Shown here: piece by piece, positions 1 through 7,051 of the stretch
Layout of the letters: each line of letters begins with the position of its first letter
Position numbering within the stretch: position 1 is the first letter of the stretch
NCBI GenBank assembly: GCA_947174035.1
Contig: CAMWHH010000037.1
Span: 1-7,051, forward strand
Direction: 5' to 3'
DNA: 7,051 nt
From: an uncultured Mycoplasma sp.
GTDB taxonomy: Bacteria > Bacillota_I > Bacilli_A > Mycoplasmatales > Mycoplasmoidaceae
Notes under the pieces: model-generated
Seen by the model: the letters and a program-made list of their open reading frames with translations, nothing else
Database searches by the model: none
Told to the model about the DNA's origin: nothing
Made by a program: the position numbers and the translations under genes

Positions 1-115
1 AAAAAAATCATTTTAGTGCTTTTACTTGTGCCAGTTTTTTGATAGACTTAAATAAATATTCTAATTTTTTATTAAATATTTTTTGAACAACATTATTTAG
101 ATATAGGATTTTTTC
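1..115 (+). promoter_or_regulatory. Leader and putative promoter region of surface-protein gene A
   Basis: This AT-rich stretch has no open reading frame that I can support and precedes gene A. A possible -35 element TTGATA lies at 39-44 and a poor -10 TAATTT at 62-67, spaced 17 bases apart. Other AT-rich hexamers nearby fit about as well, so the exact promoter is uncertain. In-frame TAG stops at 98-100 and 104-106 show that translation of gene A cannot begin upstream of here. Unlike the gap before gene B, it contains no long homopolymer. Apart from the RBS, it has little visible similarity to the gene B leader. Confidence 0.3.
105..108 (+). promoter_or_regulatory. Ribosome binding site of gene A (AGGA)
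   Basis: AGGA sits 7 bases before the ATG at 116, within the string TATAGGATTTTTT. Gene B has nearly the same arrangement, TATAGGATCTTT before its ATG. This shared box, together with the in-frame TAG at 104-106, fixes the start of gene A at 116. Confidence 0.65.
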
Positions 116-3100
116 ATGAAAACTGGTAAAAAAAGATTAATACTTTTATCTACTTTTGCGACTACTTTAGGTTTATTAACAGCTATTCCTTTAAGTATTG
201 TTTACTCTTCTAATTCGACTAATGAGATTAGAAAAATTAATTCTACAGAGCAAGATGAAGAAAAAACACTTGTTCCATCACAAAGCATTTCTCAAAATTC
301 TAACTTGTCTACAAAAACAGGTCCTTTAACGTTTTGAGGTAACAAAATTACTGCTCTTGATTGATATGGTTCAAAAATTTGAGATCTTGATATGAGCCTA
401 TATGTAGCAGGTAGTAATGGTAAATATGGAGCAGATGCTACATACAACGGAAGTTGAAAAAGAGCTTGATTAAACTGGGACTATAGCAGAGATACTGATA
501 CCATTTGAATTTTAGGTCATGGTAATAATGGAGATAGAAACAGTAAGCAATTACTATTTTCAGTAGATGCAATTACTGGAAATATAAAAGAAACAATAGA
601 TCTTGGTGTTACTGGAACTGTTTTCTTTGTTTCTGCGCTAGCATCTGGGAATGTAATGTGTTATGGAACAGCTACTACTTCATATGATGGTACTGCTTTC
701 TTGTATGATGCAAAAACAAAAACAGCTACTAAAATTCAAGGAAATAGTAAAGAACAAGCAGAAAAATTGCAAGATGATAAGCAAGGAACTACTCTTAACA
801 AGGATTATCGTTGAGCTTTTTCAAATCTAATTCCTGTAGCAAATAATGTTAATTTTGCTGAAATTTATGCTTTTGGTACAAGATCAAGTGTTGGTGATAA
901 TGGATTTAGTCAAGCTACTTATGACGTTTATTTTATTATGGTTGATGACAACTTAAATTCAATAAATCAAAGTGGGTGAACTACACCTAAAAAAGTTGCA
1001 ACTGGGATTCAAGGTTTTAGAAATAGTACAATTGCACCACAACGTGATTACTTTACATTACTTAGTGGAAAAGTTGCTACTGTTATTTATAATTCTGTAG
1101 TTATTATTGATCCAGCTAATTTAAACAATATTAAAACTTCAAGTTTTACAATGAGTGAAGCTAAGTGAATTCAGTCTTGAACAATTGATGCTAATGAAAA
1201 TTTATACTTTAAATTTAAAGAAGATGAAAAAATTTATAAAATTGATAAAAGTATTTTAAATTCAACTTCAGGTTCAACTTTATCACCACAAACTTATTTA
1301 GATTTAGCAGGAATTAAAACAGATAATATTAGCAATTTTGCAAATAATTTTGTAATTTACAATGTTTTTGGTTACACTGGACAACTAATGATGATTAATT
1401 CACAATCAAATCTTTATATTACAAATCCAGAACTTCCAGCTGATAACGAAATTACTAAATGAGGATTAGCAATTGGGGTAACCCAAAACCAATCTAATCA
1501 ATCAGTAGGTGACTATAAAGGGTTATTGAATACAGAAAATTCATTTCAAAAATCTGCTGATTTTGAAATTAACACTTCAATTCTAAATTCAAAAATTCCA
1601 AGTGAAATTACTCAAAGTGATGTTACTCCATTAAACAATGCATTTTTTAAAGCAAGTTCTGCGTATAAATCATTTGAAATAAGTAAGATAAATGATATTG
1701 CTGGTACTTTTGATGTAACTGTTAATTTATACCAAATTCCTTGATTTGCTTCAGTTTTACCAGATGATGCAATCCCTACTAAAATTGTTAAAAGTTTTCA
1801 AACTACAAATAAGATTAACAATAAAGTAAGTTGAAAAACATTATCAACTTCAACTGACTATGACTTTTTAAACATGTTACCTTCAAACTTAACAAATCAA
1901 GATGTTAGTAATTTAGATCCTTTTCAAATTTCATTCCAATCTCAAACAATTACTAATGCTAGTGGTAATTTAATATATCCAAGAAAAGATTATTCAATCA
2001 CTTCTAGAAATGATACAACTGGTAAAGTTACAGTAAGAGTGGATTATAGATATGTTCCAATGGGAATTACATATACAGGTAATAATACAAATGAAGTATT
2101 AACTTACTCATTAACACATGAATATACTATTTTTAACACTTCAACTCAAAGTCAATTTAATTTTATGGGTGCAGCTAATAAATCAACAAATAATGTAGTA
2201 CAAACAATTGATGTTAGAAATGTTCCACAATTAAAATCATTACTTGAAGCAAATACACTACCAAGTTCATTTTCTTCACTAGCAACTAATAATAAAAATA
2301 ATGCAGGATTTTTACAATTCATTAACACTAGTTTAAGTAAAGGATATCCACTTTCAAAAATTAGTTTCTCTTTAGTTCCAAATGACAATGAAGGTACTTT
2401 ACAAATCACTGCAAATATTTCTGCAAATAATTCACCAGACAAACAAGCACACACATACATTGCAAAATATATTAATTTAAACAAACAAGCAAATTATAAT
2501 TTTCAATTTTTAACTGGTGTTAAATCATTTAACACAACTCCTTTTAACACAGTTTTAGCATCATCAGTTACTGAAGGTGATGTAATTGCATATCTTGTAA
2601 GATATCAAGGTTTTAATTCAAATGATTTGAATATTTCTTTATCTCCAAATGATGCAAAAGGAACTTTAGCAGTTGCAGTTTCATTAAATAGAAACTATGC
2701 TAGTGAAATCGCAAATAGAGGTCACGGTTTTACAAATTATCAAGCAAATTATACATTTGAAGGTTTTATGACTACTGAAGAATACAATAATAAATTTTCA
2801 GTTGAATTTATTGATGATAGTTCAGTAAGTTTATTAGATTTTAAATTAAAACAAGTGCAAGAAATTTATGATACTTTAGTTACTGAAAAGAAACCACTAA
2901 CAGTAGGAAATCAATCTTATAGTAATTTAAATCAATTGATTGAAAAATTACTAGTTAGCAAGATGGGAACAGCTGTTCCAACTAATTGAAGTAACAACAC
3001 TAACATCGAAACTAAAATGTATATTGATAACTCACTAGGAATTGCAAGTTTTTATGTAAAAATTCCTCAAAGTTTACTAAATGGTGCAAGTAGTGATTTA

Positions 3101-3460
3101 AATTTAATTGCAAATTATTCAGGGTTTGTTCAAGGTAACGTTGATAAAACAAATGACAACTTATCATTTGTTTCAAACAACATGTTAAAAAATTATTTAG
3201 TGTCTAAAGGTTTTTTTACTAGCGAACAAATTCAAAATTTATCAACAGTTGAATTTAGTGATTGAATTAAAAAAGATAATAATATTAAAAATTTAATTAC
3301 ATATTATACTGGTGAATACAAAACAAAATTAGATAGTAATAATTTTGATTACACAGTTGTTACTAACCAAATTCAAAAAACAATTTCTGTAACTGTAGAT
3401 TTTGGAACAATGACAAATAAAAATTCTTTATCAAGTTATAGTATTCAATATATTTTGTAA
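116..3460 (+). CDS. Large N-terminally anchored surface protein, paralogue A (beta-propeller-like region plus tandem beta modules)
   Basis: The frame is continuous for 1114 residues only when TGA is read as Trp (about 15 TGA against one TGG); it ends at TAA 3458-3460. The start ATG follows an in-frame TAG and an AGGA site. Residues 1-7 are basic and about 8-30 form one hydrophobic segment with no cysteine. This suggests an uncleaved signal-anchor or ordinary Sec signal rather than a lipoprotein. A polar Ser/Asn/Glu linker follows (about 31-70). Residues 74-460 are rich in Trp, Asp and Gly with blade-like strings such as SVDAITGNIKETIDLG (149-164), AFLYDAKTKT (194-203) and VVIIDP (328-333), suggesting a beta-propeller. 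From about 500 to the end come roughly six modules with cores near residues 526, 632, 756, 845, 971 and 1084, for example PNDNEGTL and PNDAKGTL. These resemble the beta-rich repeats of mycoplasma lipoprotein-associated domains. The only cysteine is C182. I infer an extracellular antigen or adhesin; no catalytic motif is seen and the family name is unknown to me. Confidence 0.85.
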
Positions 3461-3479
3461 AGATGAAATATCAGTTTTT

Positions 3480-3524
3480 AAAACAAGGTTTTTTCAAGCA
3501 GACCTTGTTTTTTTTTTTTTTTTT
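3480..3524 (+). terminator. Rho-independent terminator of gene A
   Basis: A 10-bp stem pairs AAAACAAGGT (3480-3489) with ACCTTGTTTT (3502-3511) around a 12-base loop. It begins 20 bases after the gene A stop and is followed at once by a run of T (3508-3524 in all). It should separate transcription of gene A from gene B, so gene B probably has its own promoter. The stem sequence is unrelated to the terminator after gene B. Confidence 0.85.
3508..3524 (+). repeat. Homopolymer tract of 17 T between the paralogues
   Basis: Seventeen consecutive T form the last bases of the terminator stem and its tail. An intrinsic terminator needs only about six to eight. The tract ends 31 bases before a candidate -10 box and 66 bases before the ATG of gene B. 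Mononucleotide tracts of this length are prone to slipped-strand change, and in several mycoplasmas such tracts upstream of surface-antigen genes control on/off expression. That role here is inference. The true length may also vary between reads or be affected by sequencing error. Confidence 0.8.
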
Positions 3525-3555
3525 AGGATAATAAAAATAATTAATATATTCAGTT

Positions 3556-3561
3556 TATAAA
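3556..3561 (+). promoter_or_regulatory. Candidate -10 element (TATAAA) of gene B promoter
   Basis: TATAAA matches the bacterial -10 consensus at five of six positions and would give a leader of roughly 23-25 bases ending in the RBS and ATG 3591. No good -35 is seen 17 bases upstream (AAAAAT region), which is common in mycoplasma promoters. An alternative -10, TATTAT at 3576-3581, lies too close to the start to be preferred. Confidence 0.4.
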
Positions 3562-3581
3562 TTATTTTTTTATTGTATTAT

Positions 3582-3585
3582 AGGA
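3582..3585 (+). promoter_or_regulatory. Ribosome binding site of gene B (AGGA)
   Basis: AGGA lies 5 bases before ATG 3591 in the same TATAGGAT context used by gene A. It decides the start against an in-frame TTG at 3573, which has no such site and would add six residues (MYYRIF) absent from the paralogue. Confidence 0.65.
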
Positions 3586-3590
3586 TCTTT

Positions 3591-6500
3591 ATGAAAAAAA
3601 CAAAAAAAAGATTAGTTATTTTTTCAACTGCTTTAACAGCTTTAAGTTTGTCTGCTGCAATTCCTTTGGGTATGTTTTATTCAACAAATAATTATGCAAA
3701 TCAAATAAAAAAACTAGAACAAAATAAACAAGATGACACAAAAGAATTAGTTCCAGCTCAAAGCATTTCACAAAATTCTAACTTATCTACAAAAACAGGA
3801 CCTCTAACTTTTTGAGGGAACACAATTACTGCACTTGATTGATATGGTTCAAAAATTTGAGACATTAATATGAGTGATTATGTTGTAGGTGACAATAACC
3901 AAACAGGAACACAAGCTTTATACAATAAAGGTAATTGACAAAGAGCATGACTTAATTGAGATTACAATAGAAACACAGACACAATTTGGGTTTTAGGATA
4001 CTCTCACCAAAAATATAATAAAGTCCAAAAATTATTCGAAATAAATGCAATCACTGGTAAGCTTGTAAGTGAAAAAGAATTAGGTACTAATGATACTGTT
4101 TACTTTGTTTCTGCTTTAACATCTGGAAATGTAATGTGTTATGGAACAGCAAGTAGTACATATGATGGTACTGCTTATTTATATGATGCATCGAAAAAAA
4201 CTGTCAGCAAAATTAGTGGAAATAGTGCTGAAAAAGTTCAAGATTTAAAAGACATGGAAAATAAAGTGCTTAATAAAGATTTTCGATGAAGTTTTTCCAA
4301 TTTAATTCCAGTGGCTAAAAATATAAATTTTGTTGAAATTTATTCTTTTGGTACAAGAACTAATACGGTTGGTGATGGTTCAGCTGATTTAGCTTCATAT
4401 GATGTTTATTTTTTAATGGTTGATGATAACTTAAATTCAATAAATCAAAGTGGTTGGGAAAAACCAAAAAAAGTTGCAAGTGGAATTGAAAATTATAGAA
4501 ATAGTAAGGTTGCTCCACAAAGAGATTATTTTTCATTACTAAGTGGTAAAGTTGCAACAGTAATTTATAATGCAGTAGTTATTATTGATCCAACTAATGC
4601 AAGCAATATTAAAACTTCAAGTTTTACTATGAGTGAAAGCAAATGAATTCAATCTTGAACAATTGATGCAAATGAAAATTTATATTTTAAATTTAAACAG
4701 GATGCAAAAATTTTTAAGATAGAAAAAAATATTTTAAACTCAGCTACAAATCAAACTTTATCACCAACTACTTATTTGGATTTACAAGGAATTAAGACAA
4801 ATAATATCAATAACTATGCAAACAATTTTGTAATTTATAATGTGTTTGGTTATACAGGACAATTAATGATGATTAATGCACAGTCATCAGAAATCATTTC
4901 AAATCCTGCTTTACCATCTGACAACAATGTTGATAAATGAGGTTTAGCAATTGGTGTAACACAAAATCAGTCTAACCAATCAGTTGGAGACTATAAAGGT
5001 TTATTAAATACAGAAGAATCATTTCAAAAATCAGCAGATTTTGAAATTAATGAATCTATTTTAAATTCAAAAATACCAAGTGAAATTATTCAAAATGATA
5101 TTACTCCTTTAAATAACTCTTTTTTCCAACCGAACTCATCTTATGTACCTTTCCAAATAAGTAACATAAATGATAGTGAAGGAAAATTTGATATTACTGT
5201 AAATTTATATCAAGTACCATGATTTGCATCATCTCTACCAAATGATGCAATTCCAACAAAAATAACTAAAAGTTTTACTACAAAAAATAAAATTGATAGC
5301 AAAGTTAGTTGAAAAACTTTGTCATCATCAACTGATTATGATTTTTTAAATATGCTACCTTCGAATTTAACAGTAGATGATGTTAAAAATTTAGATCCTT
5401 TCCAAATTTCTTTTCAGTCACAAACAATAACTGATGCTAGTGGAAATTTAATGTATCCTAAAAAAGAATACTCTATTGATAGTAAAGATGACTCATCAGG
5501 TAAAGTTAAAATTAGAGTTGATTATAAATATGTACCAATGGGAATTACATATACTGGCAAAAATAATAATGAAATTTTAACTTATTCCCAAACACATGAA
5601 TATACTATATTTAATCAGTCATCACCTAGCCAATTTAATTTCATGGGTTCAGAAACAAAAGCTGAGGATAACAAGATACAAACAATTGATGTTACAAAAG
5701 TTCCCCAATTAAAATCCCTACTTGAAGCTAACAATTTACCAAGTTCATTTAGTTCATTAGCAAATTCAAATATTAATAAAAATAATGCTGGGTTTTTACA
5801 ATTTATTAATACTAGTTTAAGTAAAGGATATCTAGTTTCAAAGATTAATTTTTCTTTAATTCCCAATGATAATGATGGTACTTTGCAAATTACTGCAAAC
5901 ATTTCAAATGCTAATTCGCCTGATAAAAAGCAACATACTTATATTGCAAAATATACTAATTTAAATAAACAAACAAATTACAAATTTGAATTTATTACAA
6001 CTGCTACAAGTTTTGATAAAACTGCTTTTAATACAATACTAGCCTCATCGGTTACAGAAGGTGATGTAATTGCATATCTTGTTAAGTATCAAGGATTTGA
6101 TTCAAATGATTTAAATATTGCTTTATTTCCAAATGATGTAAATGGATCTTTAACAGTTTCAGTTTCGCTTAATAAAAGTTATGCAAGTGAAATTGCAAGT
6201 GGAGGACATGGTTTTACAAATTATCAAGCAAATTACACATTTACTAACTTTATGACAATCGAAGAATATAATAATAAATTTTCAGTTGAGTTTGTTGATG
6301 ATAGTTCAGTAAGTTTATTGGATTTTAAATTAATGCAAGCTCAAGAAATATATGATGCACTTGTTACTAATCAAAAATCTTTAAAAGTTGGTGATAAAAC
6401 TTATACTAACTTACGTGATTTAATTGAAAATTTATTAGTTAAAAAAATGGGAACATCAGTTCCAAGTAATTGGGTTAATAACACAAATATTGAAACTACA

Positions 6501-6944
6501 ATGTATATTGATAACTCATTAGGAATTGCAAGTTTTTATGTAAAAATTCCTCAAAGTTTATTGAATGGTGCAAGTAGTGATTTAAACTTAATTGCTAATT
6601 ATTCAGGATTTGTTAAAGGTAATGTTGATAAAACAGATGACAACTTATCTTTTGTTTCAAATAATATGCTAAAAAATTATTTGGTTTCAAAAAGTTTTTT
6701 TACAAATGAACAGATTAATAATTTAACACCTTCTGAATTTAGTGATTGAGTTAAAAAAGAAAACAATGTTAAAAATTTAATTACTTACTTTACTGGAGAA
6801 TATCAAACAAAATTGGAAAGTAACAAATTTAACTATACAGTTATTACAAATGAAATTCAAAAAACTGTTTCAATAACAATTGATTTTGGTGAAATGACAA
6901 ATAAAAATTCACTATCAAGTTATAGTATTCAATATATTTTATAA
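3591..6944 (+). CDS. Large N-terminally anchored surface protein, paralogue B
   Basis: With TGA as Trp (13 TGA, 3 TGG) this is one frame of 1117 residues ending at TAA 6942-6944. It aligns with gene A over its whole length, with Trp count (16) and positions conserved. The order is the same: basic N-terminus MKKTKKR, hydrophobic segment about 8-31 without lipobox, polar linker to about 70, propeller-like region about 75-460, then modules with cores near residues 527, 633, 759, 848, 974 and 1087 (for example PNDNDGTL, PNDVNGSL). The sole cysteine is C183, equivalent to C182 of A. It differs from A mostly at about 95-215, and by an Asn-rich two-residue insertion near 727. The first codons contain A7 and A8 runs, so slippage there would abolish the product. 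It is probably transcribed alone, since terminators flank it on both sides. I infer a surface antigen or adhesin; the exact function and ligand are unknown. Confidence 0.85.
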
Positions 6945-6962
6945 GTAGAAAAATAGCAATAA

Positions 6963-6996
6963 AAAAAACATAACTATTCATTTAGTTATGTTTTTT
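6963..6996 (+). terminator. Strong intrinsic terminator after gene B
   Basis: A 14-bp stem pairs 6963-6976 (AAAAAACATAACTA) with 6983-6996 (TAGTTATGTTTTTT) around a 6-base loop, TTCATT. It begins 18 bases after the gene B stop. The stem ends in T6 on the plus strand and, read on the minus strand, also in a T tract (complement of 6961-6968). It could therefore stop transcripts from both directions, which would suit a convergent gene beyond the window. Confidence 0.85.
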
Positions 6997-7011
6997 ACTC
7001 GATTGAAATAT

Positions 7012-7051
7012 GAAGTGCAACGCATAATAATAAAATTTATGTGGGCACTTC
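7012..7051. repeat. Imperfect inverted repeat at the window edge
   Basis: GAAGTGC (7012-7018) is the exact reverse complement of GCACTTC (7045-7051). Inside it CGCATAA (7021-7027) pairs with TTATGTG (7037-7043) with one G-T wobble, leaving a 9-base loop. No T tract is visible because the sequence ends, so it could be a terminator-like hairpin, part of a terminal inverted repeat of an insertion sequence, or an RNA structure. It is the most GC-rich patch of the 3' flank. Confidence 0.5.

Larger units (their letters stand above)
116..6944 (+). repeat. Tandem gene duplication (116-3460 and 3591-6944)
   Basis: Two direct copies of about 3.35 kb are separated by 130 bases. Similarity covers the coding sequences from the first codons to the shared C-terminal SSYSIQYIL and extends upstream only through the RBS box. 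The terminators and promoter regions are unrelated. The copies differ by many synonymous changes, so the duplication is not recent, although some blocks are almost identical. Further copies may lie outside the window. Confidence 0.9.

Noticed and set aside
1..40. Possible hairpin between A7 at the window start and T6 at 35-40
   Set aside because: The arms are plain A and T runs separated by a large unpaired loop; there is no convincing stem.
338..1525. Apparent non-coding gap or decayed pseudogene between short fragments
   Set aside because: Translating with TGA as Trp gives an unbroken frame with the same protein pattern as gene B, so neither gene is broken.
2152..2484. Minus-strand open frame of 110 codons inside gene A
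   Set aside because: It is antisense to a conserved part of the surface protein and a similar antisense frame (5615-5902) occurs at the equivalent place in gene B. This is explained by shared codon composition, with no ribosome binding site or independent support.
3573..3590. Alternative TTG start for gene B, six codons upstream
   Set aside because: It has no ribosome binding site, the added residues have no match in gene A, and AGGA lies between it and the ATG at 3591.
4360..4557. Minus-strand frame of 65 codons
   Set aside because: It is rich in His, Leu and Asn, as expected from reading an AT-rich gene backwards. It has no start signal and no equivalent in gene A.
5615..5902. Minus-strand open frame of 95 codons inside gene B
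   Set aside because: It is the shadow counterpart of the frame at 2152-2484; it begins and ends differently and has no start signal of its own.
1..7051. CRISPR array, tRNA or rRNA genes, riboswitch
   Set aside because: No short regularly spaced repeats, cloverleaf-like segments or conserved RNA motifs were found. The non-coding parts are only about 115, 130 and 107 bases long and are largely accounted for by the listed signals.

Overview
The window is from a very AT-rich mollicute (Mycoplasma-type genome) that reads UGA as tryptophan. Both long genes carry in-frame TGA codons at conserved positions (about 15 in the first, 13 in the second). Under the standard code each gene breaks into short fragments. 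With UGA as Trp each is one uninterrupted frame, ending at TAA after 1114 and 1117 codons. Gaps between the genes are short and tracts of A and T are common.

Layout: 1-115 is a non-coding leader with a plausible ribosome binding site. Gene A is 116-3460. The intergenic gap 3461-3590 holds an intrinsic terminator ending in an unusual run of 17 T, then the putative promoter and ribosome binding site of gene B. Gene B is 3591-6944. A strong bidirectional-type terminator lies at 6963-6996. The last 40 bases form an imperfect inverted repeat that reaches the window edge.

The two genes are tandem, same-strand, full-length paralogues. They align end to end with only small indels, with about three quarters identity judged by eye. 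Each product has a basic N-terminus and one hydrophobic segment without a lipobox cysteine, followed by a polar linker. Next comes a Trp/Asp/Gly-rich region of about 380 residues that looks like a beta-propeller, then about six beta-rich modules of roughly 90-125 residues in tandem. These modules share a core of the type N-D-x-x-G-(T/K)-hydrophobic. No enzymatic motif is visible. I infer large surface-exposed proteins of a paralogous antigen or adhesin family, anchored through the N-terminus. Size and architecture recall mycoplasma surface and adhesion/gliding proteins, but I cannot assign a named gene.

The biological interest lies in the duplicated surface-antigen layout. There is a homopolymer tract that could vary gene B expression, and differences between copies concentrate in putative propeller loops while other blocks stay almost identical at DNA level. 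I see no CRISPR, RNA gene or complete mobile element, and no convincing new enzymatic or defence system.
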